A DNA stretch of 64,000 nucleotides, taken from the NCBI RefSeq assembly GCF_001622165.1, contig NZ_LVWG01000033.1, positions 1 to 64,000 on the forward strand, in the 5' to 3' direction. This DNA comes from Pelodictyon luteolum (GTDB taxonomy: Bacteria; Bacteroidota; Chlorobiia; Chlorobiales; Chlorobiaceae). Below the pieces are notes generated by a model. The model was not told the origin of the DNA. It searched no databases and worked only from the letters and a program-made list of their open reading frames with translations. The position numbers and the translations under genes are program-made. Positions 47,449-57,303 of this stretch are shown here, one piece after another. How positions within the stretch are numbered: the first letter of the stretch is position 1; every line of letters starts with the position of its first letter.

Positions 47449-49017
47449 TTAAACCCCGTGCTCTGTGGTTTCGGTTGTATTGTTTTCTTCGTGTTCAAGG
47501 CGGAGGCCGAGCGCCTGGATGTAGGCTCTGGCACTGGCTTCAATGATGTCGGTGGAAACGCCCCTGCCGCTGTATGTGCGGTTTTTGTCCTTGATGCGCA
47601 CGAGTGCTTCCCCAAGCGCTTCGCGCCCTGCAGTGGCGGAGCGGACGGTATAGCCTGAGACCATTGAGGTGATGCCGAGTGCCCGCTCAATCGCCCTGAA
47701 ACAGGCGTCGACCGGTCCGTCACCCGTTGCCGACTCTTCGAAGACCTTGTCCCGGTGCAGGATCCGTACGGTGGCCGTAGGAATCGAGGCTGTACCGCTG
47801 TTGATGTGCAGGTAGTCAAGGGTGAAGAGCGATGAGGGGCTTGAGAGTTCATCCCCCATGAGGAAGCGGAGGTCGTCATCGTACACCTCTTTTTTCTTGT
47901 CGGCGATCTCCATGAACCTGCGGTAGACCGATTCAAGGTCGCCCTCGGCAAGTGCATATCCGAGGGATTCGAGGCGGGCCTTGAGGCCGTGTTTGCCGGA
48001 GTGGCGCCCGAGGACGATGCTGGTTTTCTGCACACCGACCGATTCCGGGGTCATGACTTCGTAAGTCTGGCGGTTCTTCAGCATGCCGTCCTGATGGATG
48101 CCGGATTCGTGCGAGAAGGCGTTTTCGCCAACGATCGCCTTGTTCGGCTGGACGATGATGCCGGTAAAGGACGAGACCATGCGGCTGGTCTTGAAGATCT
48201 CTTCAGTGGTGACGCCGGTTTCGAAGTTGTGCAGGTCGCTGCGGACCTTGAGTGCCATGACGATCTCCTCAAGGGAGGCGTTGCCGGCCCTCTCCCCGAT
48301 GCCGTTCACGCTGCACTCGGCCTGGCGGGCGCCGTTTTCAAGGGCCGAGAGGGTGTTTGCGACAGCAAGGCCGAGATCGTTGTGGCAGTGCACGCTGATG
48401 ACGGCCTGGTCGATGTTTCCTACTCGGGCCCGAAGGTCGGCGATTTTCCTGCCGAACTCCGAGGGCCAGGTATAGCCGGTGGTGTCGGGGATGTTCACCG
48501 TTGTCGCGCCGGCGGCGATGACTGCTTCGACAATTTCTGCGAGGTACCCCGGATCGGTTCTTCCGGCATCCTCGGCTGAAAACTCGATGTCCGGGGCAAG
48601 GGTTTTGGCGAAAGCGACAGCGTCTACAGCCATCCTGAGGATGGTACGTCGCTTCTCCTCGAGGGTCCGGCCGTAGCGGTCGGCTGCAAACTTGCCGAGG
48701 ATGTGGATGTCGGAAGTGCTGATGAATGTATGGATGCGGGGATGGCGGGCATGCTGCAGTGCTTTCCATGCAGATGTTATATCGCCCTCGACCGCCCGGG
48801 AGAGAGCGGCGACCACTGCGCCTGATTCGGCACTGACGCGTTCGACCGCTTCGAACTGAAGCGGGGATGAGGCGGGGAAGCCCGCCTCGATGATGTCTAC
48901 GCCGAGCTTTTCAAGCTGGCGGGCAATCTCAACCTTTTCCTGGACATTCAGGGAGGCTCCGGGGGACTGTTCTCCGTCCCGGAGAGTAGTATCGAAAACC
49001 AGGATCTTCTCTTTCAC
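47449..49017 (-). CDS. leuA: 2-isopropylmalate synthase
   Basis: Condenses acetyl-CoA with 2-oxoisovalerate, the entry to leucine. The 522-residue product has FDTTLRDGEQSPGASLN, a TIM barrel with the metal-binding SVHCHNDLGLAVANTL and NGIGERAGNASLEE, the ESGIHQDGMLK linker and a C-terminal LeuA dimer domain (about 390-515) that binds leucine in feedback. Length fits the long bacterial LeuA. It lies between leuB and leuC in the operon. Confidence 0.96.
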   Translation of the reverse strand: MKEKILVFDTTLRDGEQSPGASLNVQEKVEIARQLEKLGVDIIEAGFPASSPLQFEAVERVSAESGAVVAALSRAVEGDITSAWKALQHARHPRIHTFISTSDIHILGKFAADRYGRTLEEKRRTILRMAVDAVAFAKTLAPDIEFSAEDAGRTDPGYLAEIVEAVIAAGATTVNIPDTTGYTWPSEFGRKIADLRARVGNIDQAVISVHCHNDLGLAVANTLSALENGARQAECSVNGIGERAGNASLEEIVMALKVRSDLHNFETGVTTEEIFKTSRMVSSFTGIIVQPNKAIVGENAFSHESGIHQDGMLKNRQTYEVMTPESVGVQKTSIVLGRHSGKHGLKARLESLGYALAEGDLESVYRRFMEIADKKKEVYDDDLRFLMGDELSSPSSLFTLDYLHINSGTASIPTATVRILHRDKVFEESATGDGPVDACFRAIERALGITSMVSGYTVRSATAGREALGEALVRIKDKNRTYSGRGVSTDIIEASARAYIQALGLRLEHEENNTTETTEHGV

Positions 49018-49044
49018 CGTATCTTTCCGCCTTTCTTCGTTAGT

Positions 49045-50106
49045 TCAGGCGCCGAGGTGCCTGATGATTCCTTCAGTCATTTCCGTCGTCGATACCGTTT
49101 TCTGGCCGGGGGCGGCTATGTCGGCGGTCCGGAGACCCTCCGAGAGCGCACCTTCGATGGCGGCGTGGATTTCGCTTGAGATGTCCGCCATGCAGAAACT
49201 GTGTTCGAACATCATGGCGACCGAAGCGATGGTTGCTATCGGGTTTGCGATGTTCTTTCCTGCAATGTCGGGTGCACTGCCGTGGATCGGCTCATAGAGT
49301 GCATGGACGCGGCCGATGCTGGCAGACGGCAGCATGCCGAGGCTTCCGGTGATCATGCCTGCAATGTCGCTGAGGATATCACCGAAAAGATTGCCGGTGA
49401 CGATGACGTCGAACTGCTTCGGGTTGCGCACAATCTGCATGGCGGCGTTGTCGACATACATGTCGCTGAGCTCTACATCGGGGAAATCCCGGTGTACGCG
49501 GTGCACTTCGTTCCGCCAGAACTGTGATACTTCGAGCACATTGGCCTTGTCAATCGACATGACGCGTTTCGATCCGCGCTTCTGGGCTGCTTCGAACGCA
49601 AGGCGGGCGATACGCTCCACCTCGTGCTTCTCATAGACCATCGTGTTCCACCCACGATTTTCGTCGAATCCCCTCGGCTCGCCGAAGTAGATGCCGCCGG
49701 TCAGTTCGCGGAACACCATGAAGTCTGTGCCGCGGACCACATCGGCCTTCAGGCTCGAAGCGTCGACAAGTGCGTCGTAGACTTTTGCCGGGCGGAGATT
49801 GGCGAACAGCCCCAGCTCCCTGCGGATTTTCAGCAGGGCGGCCTCTGGCTTGTGCTCGTGCGGAAGGTTCTCCCACTTTGGTCCGCCGACGGCGCCGAGA
49901 AGTACTGCGTCGCAGTCGCGGCAGGCGTTGAGGGTTTCGTCGGTAAGCATGCTGCCGTGCAGGTCGTAGGAGGCGCCGCCGAACGGATGCTCCTCCACCT
50001 GGATTTCGAAGCCATGCTTTTTCGTTATCTGCCGGATGACGGCAAGAGCCCCCGCAACGACCTCGGGGCCGATGCCGTCGCCGGGGATGGATACGATTTT
50101 GTACAT
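49045..50106 (-). CDS. leuB: 3-isopropylmalate dehydrogenase
   Basis: NAD-dependent oxidative decarboxylase of leucine synthesis, probably also acting on methylmalate from the citramalate route. The 353-residue protein has the start VSIPGDGIGPEVV, LLGAVGGPKWENLPHE, the Arg-rich substrate site (REL-type, LFANLRPAKV), Lys and Asp metal sites, and the GSAPDIAGKNIANPIA motif. It is 22 nt after ilvC and 27 nt before leuA. Confidence 0.96.
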   Translation of the reverse strand: MYKIVSIPGDGIGPEVVAGALAVIRQITKKHGFEIQVEEHPFGGASYDLHGSMLTDETLNACRDCDAVLLGAVGGPKWENLPHEHKPEAALLKIRRELGLFANLRPAKVYDALVDASSLKADVVRGTDFMVFRELTGGIYFGEPRGFDENRGWNTMVYEKHEVERIARLAFEAAQKRGSKRVMSIDKANVLEVSQFWRNEVHRVHRDFPDVELSDMYVDNAAMQIVRNPKQFDVIVTGNLFGDILSDIAGMITGSLGMLPSASIGRVHALYEPIHGSAPDIAGKNIANPIATIASVAMMFEHSFCMADISSEIHAAIEGALSEGLRTADIAAPGQKTVSTTEMTEGIIRHLGA

Positions 50107-50128
50107 AGTATTCCCGTGATGGAGATGT

Positions 50129-51121
50129 TTATTTCCTGACGAGCCAGCTCATCATGTTGCGGAGCTTGGCGCCGACTTTCTCGATTGCGTGGCCGCTGTT
50201 CTCTTCGCGGAGCCTGTTGAGGTTCTTGTAGCCGCCGTTGCACTCGTCGATGAACTCACGGGCGAAGCGGCCGTCCTGGACCTCTTCGAGCACCTTCTTC
50301 ATTTCGGCCTTCACGGCGGGGGTGATGAGGCGCGGTCCGCGGGTCATGCCGCCGTACTCGGCGGTGTCGCTGACGGAGTAGTTCATTCTGGAAAGGCCGC
50401 CTTCATAGTAGAGGTCGACGATGAGCTTCAGCTCGTGCATGCACTCGAAGTATGCGAGTTCCTCGGGGTAGCCCGCTTCGACGAGGGTTTCAAACCCGGC
50501 CTTGATCAGTTCTGCCGAGCCGCCGCAGAGCACGGCCTGTTCGCCGAAGAGGTCGGTTTCGGTCTCATCCTTGAAGTTGGTCTCGATGACGCCGGCTTTG
50601 GTGCCGCCGATGCCCTTTGCCCATGCAAGTGCGGTTTTCTTGGCCTCGCCGGTGGCGTCCTGGTGGACGGCGATGAGGCAGGGCACGCCGTTGCCTTCGG
50701 TGTAGGTGCGGCGAACGAGGTGGCCCGGGCTTTTCGGCGCAATCATGATTACGTCGACATCGGCCGGAGGGACAATCTGGTTGTAGTGGATGTTGAAGCC
50801 GTGACCGAAGGCGAGGGTGTTGCCTGCCACCATGTTCGGGGCGATTTCGGCTTCATAGACAGCTTTCTGGGTCTGGTCGGGGAGCAGGACCATGACGATG
50901 TCCGCCCATTTGACGGCATCGGCAACGGGCTCAACGCGGAGGCCTGCCTCGCGGGCTTTTGCACAGGATGAGCTGTCAGGGCGGAGGCCGACGCATACGT
51001 TCATGCCGCTGTCCTTCAGGTTCAGTGCATGGGCGTGGCCCTGGCTGCCGTAACCGAGGACGGCGATATTTTTTCCCTGAAGACGCCCGAGATCGGCATC
51101 CTGCTCATAATAAACATTCAT
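50129..51121 (-). CDS. ilvC: Ketol-acid reductoisomerase
   Basis: Reduces and rearranges acetolactate and acetohydroxybutyrate in valine and isoleucine synthesis. The 330-residue class I enzyme has the NAD(P)-binding [19 protein letters not shown], the helical knotted C-terminal domain with [10 protein letters not shown] and Asp/Glu Mg sites ([20 protein letters not shown]), and a stop at the usual place. The SGHA-type loop after strand 2 (LRPDSSS) suggests NADPH use. It lies between ilvN and leuB. Confidence 0.96.
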   Translation of the reverse strand: MNVYYEQDADLGRLQGKNIAVLGYGSQGHAHALNLKDSGMNVCVGLRPDSSSCAKAREAGLRVEPVADAVKWADIVMVLLPDQTQKAVYEAEIAPNMVAGNTLAFGHGFNIHYNQIVPPADVDVIMIAPKSPGHLVRRTYTEGNGVPCLIAVHQDATGEAKKTALAWAKGIGGTKAGVIETNFKDETETDLFGEQAVLCGGSAELIKAGFETLVEAGYPEELAYFECMHELKLIVDLYYEGGLSRMNYSVSDTAEYGGMTRGPRLITPAVKAEMKKVLEEVQDGRFAREFIDECNGGYKNLNRLREENSGHAIEKVGAKLRNMMSWLVRK

Positions 51122-51165
51122 CTCGACAATAGGTTTTGATTGATTGAATGGCAGTTACTCTTGTG

Positions 51166-51642
51166 TTATTCCCCGCGGTGAATGGCTACAGCCCCCGAGC
51201 GGGCGAGCTCCCTGATGCCGTAAGGCCTGAAAATATCAATGGTGGTATTGATTTTATCCGGGGAACCGATGACCTCAATAGTAATGGATTTTTGTTTTAT
51301 ATCCACGACTTTTCCCTTAAAAACGTTGATCAGCTCGAAAATCTCGTGCTGCGTGGCCTTGCTGAGCTTCATGGTCATGAGCAGCAGTTCGCGTTCGACA
51401 TGCGGCTGCCGGGTCAGGTCGGTCACCTTGATGGTGTCGATGAGCCGGTTCAGCTGCTTGAGCACCTGGCTGACGATCTGGTCGTCGCCGCGCGTGACGA
51501 TGGTCATGCGGGAGATTTCAGGATCTTCAGTCTCGCCGATCGAGATGCTTTCAAGGTTGAATCCCCGGGCGCTGAACATGGATGCAACCCGGTTGAGGGT
51601 GCCGAACTTGTTTTCGACAAGGACTGATATGAGATGTTTCAT
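51166..51642 (-). CDS. ilvN: Acetolactate synthase small regulatory subunit
   Basis: Regulatory partner of IlvB, giving valine feedback inhibition. The 158-residue protein has an N-terminal ACT domain (HLISVLVENKFGTLNRVASMFSARGFN) followed by the second ALS small-subunit domain. Length fits the common ~160-residue form. It sits 10 nt after ilvB, as in most operons, and 44 nt before ilvC. Confidence 0.94.
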   Translation of the reverse strand: MKHLISVLVENKFGTLNRVASMFSARGFNLESISIGETEDPEISRMTIVTRGDDQIVSQVLKQLNRLIDTIKVTDLTRQPHVERELLLMTMKLSKATQHEIFELINVFKGKVVDIKQKSITIEVIGSPDKINTTIDIFRPYGIRELARSGAVAIHRGE

Positions 51643-51652
51643 GATGATCGGG

Positions 51653-53395
51653 TTAAACCATTGTTTTCGGATTCAGCCTCTCGAGAAGCATGTCTGAGAT
51701 GGATCCGCCGGCAGGGACCATCGGGAAGACCATGTCTTTCTTGATGACCCGGAACTCGACGAAGACAGGGCCTTCGTTGTAATCGAGGGCGGTGCGGATG
51801 GCCGCTTCAGCTTCAGCAGGAGTGTCGGCCCGCATGGCTTTGCAGCCGAATGCGTCCACCACCTTCAGGAAGTCGGGATTGCTTGCCTCAAGGTCGGTGA
51901 AGGAGTACTTCTCCTCGTGGAACAGTTCCTGCCACTGGCGGACCATGCCGAGGAAGCTGTTGTTGAGCAGGAAGATCTTCACCGGGATCTTGTAATGCAC
52001 CGCGGTGACGAGTTCCTGGATGTTCATCATGAACCCGCCATCTCCGCAGAAGAGGACGACCGGGCGGTCGGTGATTCCGAAGGCTGCGCCGATGGCCGCC
52101 GGCAGGCCGTAGCCCATGGTGCCGAGTCCTCCGCTGGTGATGATGGAGCGGGGGTTGTTGAAGCGGTAGTACTGCGAGGTCCACATCTGGTGCTGGCCGA
52201 CGTCGGTGACGACGACGGCGTTGCCTTCCGTCTGGCGGGAGACCTGGTCTATGACGAACTCTGTTTTCAGGGAGTCCTCTTCGACCGTATATGTCATCGG
52301 GCACTGCTCCTGCCACTGGAGGATTTCAGCATGCCATGCGTCATGTTTCTCCCTCTTTTCCGGCATGGCCTCGAGCAGCCCCTGGAGGAAGTTTTTTGCA
52401 TCGCCGACGATCGGCAGGTCGACCTTCACGTTCTTGTCGACATTTGTCGGATCGATGTCGTTGTGGATCTTGTATGCCTGCGGGGCGAACGTGTCGACCC
52501 GGCCGGTGACCCGGTCGTCAAAACGGGCGCCGACGGCAATGAGCAGGTCGCACTTGTTGACGGCCTGGTTCGCCCAGAATGTGCCGTGCATGCCGAGCAT
52601 GCCCATCGAGAGCGGATGGCTTGCCGGGAAGGCGCCGAGGCCCTGCAGGGTCATGGTGACCGGAATGTCCAGTTCGATGGCGAGCTTCCGGAGTTCTTCC
52701 GAAGCTTCGGAGCTGATGACGCCGCCGCCTATGTACAGCAGCGGGCGCTTTGCCTCGGCAATTTTGTGCGCCGCTTTCTCGATCTGGTTCTGGTGGCACT
52801 TGATGGTGGGCTTGAAGCCGCGGATGTCGACACTCTCCGGCCACTCGAACGTGCAGCTGGCGTTCAGGATGTCTTTGGGCATGTCGACAAGAACCGGCCC
52901 GGGTCTGCCGTTGGTGGCGAGGAAAAAGGCTTTCTGTATGGTTGATGCCAGTTCCCGCACATCCTTCACGAGGAAGTTGTGCTTGGTGATGGGGCGGGTG
53001 ATGCCGACGATGTCGGCCTCCTGGAAGGCATCGTTGCCGATGAGGGAGCTCGGCACCTGGCCGGTGAAGATCACCATCGGGGAGGAGTCCATGTAGGCGT
53101 TGGTGATGCCGGTGACGGTATTGGTCGCGCCGGGTCCGGAGGTTACAAGCACAACGCCGGGCCTGCCGGTAGCGCGCGCGTAGCCTTCAGCCATATGCGT
53201 GGCACCCTGCTCGTGGCGGACAAGGATGTGCTTGATGTCCTCGACGTCGTAAAGCGTTTCATAGACCTTCAGGAGCGCTCCGCCGGGGTAGCCGAAGATG
53301 TATTCGACATTTTCGCGACGGAGGCATTCGAAGAATATTTCAGAGCCATTCATGGTCGGTCCTGATTGCGGCATGGTCAGTTTATTTGGGTTCAC
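51653..53395 (-). CDS. ilvB: Acetolactate synthase catalytic subunit
   Basis: ThDP enzyme making acetolactate or acetohydroxybutyrate. The 580-residue product has the catalytic Glu in [34 protein letters not shown], the FAD-binding middle domain and the ThDP/Mg motif [21 protein letters not shown]. The start at 53395 overlaps the end of ilvD by 14 nt; internal ATGs at 53374 and 53353 are alternatives. With ilvN it forms the holoenzyme. Confidence 0.95.
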   Translation of the reverse strand: MNPNKLTMPQSGPTMNGSEIFFECLRRENVEYIFGYPGGALLKVYETLYDVEDIKHILVRHEQGATHMAEGYARATGRPGVVLVTSGPGATNTVTGITNAYMDSSPMVIFTGQVPSSLIGNDAFQEADIVGITRPITKHNFLVKDVRELASTIQKAFFLATNGRPGPVLVDMPKDILNASCTFEWPESVDIRGFKPTIKCHQNQIEKAAHKIAEAKRPLLYIGGGVISSEASEELRKLAIELDIPVTMTLQGLGAFPASHPLSMGMLGMHGTFWANQAVNKCDLLIAVGARFDDRVTGRVDTFAPQAYKIHNDIDPTNVDKNVKVDLPIVGDAKNFLQGLLEAMPEKREKHDAWHAEILQWQEQCPMTYTVEEDSLKTEFVIDQVSRQTEGNAVVVTDVGQHQMWTSQYYRFNNPRSIITSGGLGTMGYGLPAAIGAAFGITDRPVVLFCGDGGFMMNIQELVTAVHYKIPVKIFLLNNSFLGMVRQWQELFHEEKYSFTDLEASNPDFLKVVDAFGCKAMRADTPAEAEAAIRTALDYNEGPVFVEFRVIKKDMVFPMVPAGGSISDMLLERLNPKTMV

Positions 53396-55079
53396 AGGAA
53401 ACGGGTGTTTTCAGGATGGCGCCGGTATTTGCGGATGTGACCATCTCGGCATAACGCGCCAGGTAGCCTTTCCTGATTTTTGGTACGAAAGCCGGGAGTG
53501 CTGCTGTTCGGGCTGCGATCTCCTCATCACTGACCTCCATCGTGATGGAGCGGCCGGGAATGTCGATGGTGACGGTGTCGCCGTTACGGAGTGCTGCGAT
53601 GGGTCCTTTTTCCGCCGCTTCCGGAGAGACATGGCCGATGCAGGCTCCTCGCGAACCGCCGGAGAACCTGCCGTCGGTGATGAGGGCGACAGAATCGCCG
53701 AGTCCACGGCCCATGATGGCGCTCGTGGGGGAGAGCATTTCGGGCATGCCGGGGCCGCCTTTCGGTCCTTCATAGCGGATGACGACCACGTCACCCGACT
53801 TGACATCGCCGTCCATGATGCCTTTGATTGCATCGTCCTGGGAGTCGTAGACTTTTGCGGGGCCGCTGTGCCGCATCATCGGTGCGCTGACGGCGCCGGT
53901 CTTGATGACTGCTCCCTGAGGGGCGAGGTTGCCGTACAGCACACACAGGCCGCCGGTTGCCGAGTATGGGTCCTCGACGGTGCGGATGACCTTGCGGTCC
54001 AGCACTTCAGCATCTTTGATGTTTTCACCAAGACTCTTTCCTGTCACTGTTGGGACGGAGAGATCCAGGAGCCCTTCGATTTTCGAAAGCTCGTGGAGAA
54101 TGGCTGAAATCCCTCCGGCGCGGTCCACGTCTTCGATATGTACATCCATCGTTGCCGGGCTCACCTTGCAGATATACGGGGTTTTTGCCGACAGGCCGTT
54201 GAGCTCCGAAAAGTCGAAGTCAAGCTCGGCCTCGTTGGCAATGGCCAGCGTGTGCAGGATGGTGTTGGTGCTGCCGCCCATGGCGAAGTCGAGCGCGAAT
54301 GCGTTCAAAAGGGTGCTGCGGGAGAGGATGTCGCGGGGCCGGACATTTTTTTCAACGAGATCGATGATGCGGCGCGAGGCCTCCCTGACGAGTTCATTGC
54401 GGCGCGGGTCGCCGGCCAGAATGGTGCCGTTGCCGGGAAGGGCGAAACCGAGCGCTTCGGAGAGGCAGTTCATGGAGTTGGCGGTGAACATGCCGCTGCA
54501 TGAGCCGCAGCCGGGGCATGCGTTCTCTTCTATGGTCTCCAGCTCTTCTTCAGAGATTTCACCCGTGCTCCGCTGGCCGACGGCTTCAAAGACGGAGATG
54601 AGGTCAACGGTTTTGCCTGAAGGAGTGTGGCCTGCTTTCATCGGGCCGCCGGAAACGAAGATCACGGGAATGTTGATGCGCAGTGCAGCCATCATCATGC
54701 CGGGGGTGATCTTGTCGCAGTTGGGGATGCAGACGAGGCCGTCAAGGCGGTGCGCCTCGGCGACGGTTTCGACGCTGTCGGCGATGAGTTCGCGGCTCGC
54801 CAGCGAGTAGCGCATGCCGATATGGCCCATGGCGATGCCGTCGCAGACGCCGATGGTGTTGAACTCAAAGGGCACCCCACCTGCTTTGCGGACTTCTTCC
54901 TTGGCAATCCGGCCGAGCTCCTGCAGATGGGCGTGGCCGGGAATCAGCTCATTGAAAGAGTTGCAGATGCCGATGAACGGCTTCTGGTAGTCGCCTTTTT
55001 CGTGTATGGTGCCGGTTGCTTTCAGGAGGCTGCGGTGAGGAGCTTTTTCAAACCCTGTCTTTATGGTGTCGGATCTCAT
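53382..55079 (-). CDS. ilvD: Dihydroxy-acid dehydratase
   Basis: Iron-sulfur dehydratase giving 2-oxoisovalerate and 2-oxo-3-methylvalerate. In 565 residues there are [12 protein letters not shown] (cluster Cys), [19 protein letters not shown] (cluster Cys), and the C-terminal domain with [19 protein letters not shown]. It is the first gene of the operon; the promoter and leader lie in the 550-nt region before it. Length is normal. Confidence 0.96.
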   Translation of the reverse strand: MRSDTIKTGFEKAPHRSLLKATGTIHEKGDYQKPFIGICNSFNELIPGHAHLQELGRIAKEEVRKAGGVPFEFNTIGVCDGIAMGHIGMRYSLASRELIADSVETVAEAHRLDGLVCIPNCDKITPGMMMAALRINIPVIFVSGGPMKAGHTPSGKTVDLISVFEAVGQRSTGEISEEELETIEENACPGCGSCSGMFTANSMNCLSEALGFALPGNGTILAGDPRRNELVREASRRIIDLVEKNVRPRDILSRSTLLNAFALDFAMGGSTNTILHTLAIANEAELDFDFSELNGLSAKTPYICKVSPATMDVHIEDVDRAGGISAILHELSKIEGLLDLSVPTVTGKSLGENIKDAEVLDRKVIRTVEDPYSATGGLCVLYGNLAPQGAVIKTGAVSAPMMRHSGPAKVYDSQDDAIKGIMDGDVKSGDVVVIRYEGPKGGPGMPEMLSPTSAIMGRGLGDSVALITDGRFSGGSRGACIGHVSPEAAEKGPIAALRNGDTVTIDIPGRSITMEVSDEEIAARTAALPAFVPKIRKGYLARYAEMVTSANTGAILKTPVSCEPK

Positions 55080-55629
55080 TGCTTGCTATCTCTGTGGTTT
55101 TTGGCAATTGACTGTTAAGGCCGGTATCGCCGGTCCCGATGTCACTGTGAATGTGGTGTGCAAAAACAGGAGTGTGAGGACTCGGGGCGGCGCCGGATTC
55201 AGCGTACTGAACCCTTCAGGGTAACGCCCGATACGGGAGTGATGGCTGCAGAAATCGGCATGGGCGCCATGAGCAGGGTGGCCCCTGCGGGATGGCCTGC
55301 AGGGTGGTGGCTGGCTTGACCGGTATGTGGCGACGGTGCAGTCATTTATGAAAAAGATGAAAAAGATGTTTCTTCGGCAAACGTATTGAGGACCAAATTC
55401 GGCAATAAATTACATTTTCACCTTCATTAATACAAGTAAACCGGTAGAATAATCGGCCTCCCCAACGGGGGATTTCTGTTGAATTGCGCGTTTTATTCGT
55501 ACCATATAGTGTTGCGGTGCTTTGTCACGGTTGGCGGGTTTTCATTGCCTTCCGGTTCCAAAGCCGTATATTTTCATCATATCGCGGCCCTGCCGCATCC
55601 TCATTCTGCATAATATCAACACTGCAGCT
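55080..55629. other. ilvD leader and divergent promoter region
   Basis: No conserved gene is seen. On the minus strand there are a short open frame (55199-55345), small hairpins (ACCCTTCAGGGT near 55210; CCCTGC/GCAGGG near 55290) and a 9-bp repeat, TCTTTTTCA twice, near 55350-55367. No T-box core is found. Promoters for ilvD and the DUF92 fusion must be here. A weak TCCCC-AAC-GGGGA stem lies near 55459. Confidence 0.45.
55199..55345 (-). other. Possible 48-codon leader reading frame before ilvD
   Basis: An ATG-started frame of 48 residues ends 119 nt before ilvD. Its second half has MAPMPISAAITPVSGVTLKG, with scattered Ile, Val and Leu codons but no tandem run as in classical attenuators. 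Hairpins lie within and after it. Whether it is translated is unknown. Confidence 0.25.
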
Positions 55630-57210
55630 ATGCTGACCCTCCCAATGCCTTCCGCACCGGAACTTCCGGCTTTCCTTCTTTCCATAGGTCTTCTGGGCCT
55701 GTTCATCGCTCTCTCTGAACTGCTTGCGGGCCGTTTCGGCCTCAACAGGGTCGTAGCACGAAAAATCGTGCATCTCGGCACCGGAGTGGTTCTTTTCTTC
55801 GTACCCTCGTATTTCGACTCGAATTTCTACCCGGTGCTCCTTGCGCTTTTTTTTCTGGTTCTGAACTCCCTGAACCTCTCATTCGGATGGTTCACTTCGA
55901 TGCTCTCGGGCCCTGAAGGGGAGGGGAGAGCATCGCAGGCTGTGAAGAGCTACGGCAGCATCTACCTGCCGATTGCGTTTCTTCTTGGAGCACTGCTCCT
56001 CTGGGACGAGCACCGCTGGATCCTGCAGACCGCCGTTCTTGCCGCCACAGTGGGGGACTCGCTGGCAGCGCTCGCGGGCTCCGCGTTCGGCAAGCACCCT
56101 ATTGCCGATCTTACCCGCAACACCAAGACCGTCGAGGGCTCAGCGACGATGTTTTTCGTCTCGCTGCTCCTCATCTCGCTCTCGCTTCTGTTTTTCCGCC
56201 CTGAGTTCCATGGCGGTCTGGAGGGCGCATCGCTCCTGACGCTGCTTCTCCTTGCCCTCCTGCTCGCACTGATCGCCACGGCAGTCGAAGCGCTGCTTTC
56301 ATTCGGGCTTGACAATTTCTTTCTTCCAGTCGCCACGGCCTACGTGCTGTATCTGCTTGAGGGCAACCAGGCGGCTCTTCCAATAGGGTTCCTTACGGGA
56401 GGTCTGTTCGCTTTCCTGCTTGCCGTGTTTTCCCTTAAGGTACGTTTCCTCAATAACAGCGGGGCGACCGCGACCTTCCTGCTCGGCACGACCATTTTCG
56501 GCGTCGGCGGAATGGTCTGGACAGTGCCGCTTCTGACCTTCTATCTGCTCTCCTCGGTGCTTTCAAAGCTTGGCCGGAAGCGCAAGGCGAAGTTCGATCT
56601 TGTCTTCGAAAAAGGATCGCAGCGCGATGCGGGTCAGGTGTACGCAAACGGTGGCATTGCATGGATCCTGATGGTGGTCTATTCACTCACCGGGAACCCG
56701 GCGGTCTTTTTCGCCTATCTCGGCACCCTTGCCGCCGTTCAGGCTGATACATGGGCGACGGAGATCGGGACCATGTGGCCGAACCCGAAAGCCTGGCTCG
56801 TCACCACACTGAAGCCCGTCGCTGTCGGAACATCGGGAGGGGTGTCGTTTCCCGGGACGGCAGGCGCATTCATCGGCTCGCTCTTCATCTGTCTCGGCGC
56901 CGTTGCTGTCGGCGTGCCGTGGCTGAATGATTTCGGGCTCCTGAACTCTTTTCTCCTGGTCGGTCTTTCCGGCCTGCTTGCCAGCCTTGTCGACAGCTTT
57001 TTCGGCGCAACCCTTCAGGCCCAGTACTATGACCCGATCCGCGAAAAGGTGACCGAACGGACCCATAGCATGGCGGCGGACGGTACGAAAGTGGAGAACC
57101 GCCTCCTGAAAGGCTACGCTCTTGTAAACAACGACCTCGTCAACACCCTCTGCGCCCTTTCGGGCTCGGCGCTAGCTTTTCTTGTGATCCAGAACGCAGG
57201 ACTCTTTTGA
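55630..57210 (+). CDS. Phytol kinase-like/DUF92 fusion membrane protein
   Basis: A 526-residue polytopic protein with two parts. The N-terminal part (about 1-265) resembles the dolichol kinase/phytol kinase (VTE5-like) family: RKIVHLGTGVVLFF, AATVGDSLAALAGSAFGKH and TKTVEGSATMF. The C-terminal part (about 285-526) is DUF92 (VTE6-like): NSGATATFLLGTTIFG, EKGSQRDAGQVYANGGIAW, ADTWATEIGTMW and SFPGTAGAFIGS. In plants VTE5 and VTE6 phosphorylate phytol in two steps to phytyl diphosphate. A single chain doing both is inference. The ATG at 55630 is chosen; upstream residues are not family-like. Confidence 0.85.
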   Translation: MLTLPMPSAPELPAFLLSIGLLGLFIALSELLAGRFGLNRVVARKIVHLGTGVVLFFVPSYFDSNFYPVLLALFFLVLNSLNLSFGWFTSMLSGPEGEGRASQAVKSYGSIYLPIAFLLGALLLWDEHRWILQTAVLAATVGDSLAALAGSAFGKHPIADLTRNTKTVEGSATMFFVSLLLISLSLLFFRPEFHGGLEGASLLTLLLLALLLALIATAVEALLSFGLDNFFLPVATAYVLYLLEGNQAALPIGFLTGGLFAFLLAVFSLKVRFLNNSGATATFLLGTTIFGVGGMVWTVPLLTFYLLSSVLSKLGRKRKAKFDLVFEKGSQRDAGQVYANGGIAWILMVVYSLTGNPAVFFAYLGTLAAVQADTWATEIGTMWPNPKAWLVTTLKPVAVGTSGGVSFPGTAGAFIGSLFICLGAVAVGVPWLNDFGLLNSFLLVGLSGLLASLVDSFFGATLQAQYYDPIREKVTERTHSMAADGTKVENRLLKGYALVNNDLVNTLCALSGSALAFLVIQNAGLF

Positions 57211-57303
57211 TTAGTCTGTGCATGTTGTATGTTTGTCTGTCGGCCCCTTCGGGGGCCACTCCCACACTCGAAATGATGATGAACCTTAACCGTCCACGTT
57301 CCC

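Noticed and set aside
51917-53096. Long plus-strand frames opposite ilvB
   Set aside because: Both frames are antisense to a clear ThDP enzyme and overlap each other; no supporting signals.
55080-55400. T-box or classical leucine attenuator before ilvD
   Set aside because: No T-box core (AGGGTGGNACCGCG-like block) and no run of Leu, Ile or Val codons were found; only a loosely biased small frame and weak hairpins.
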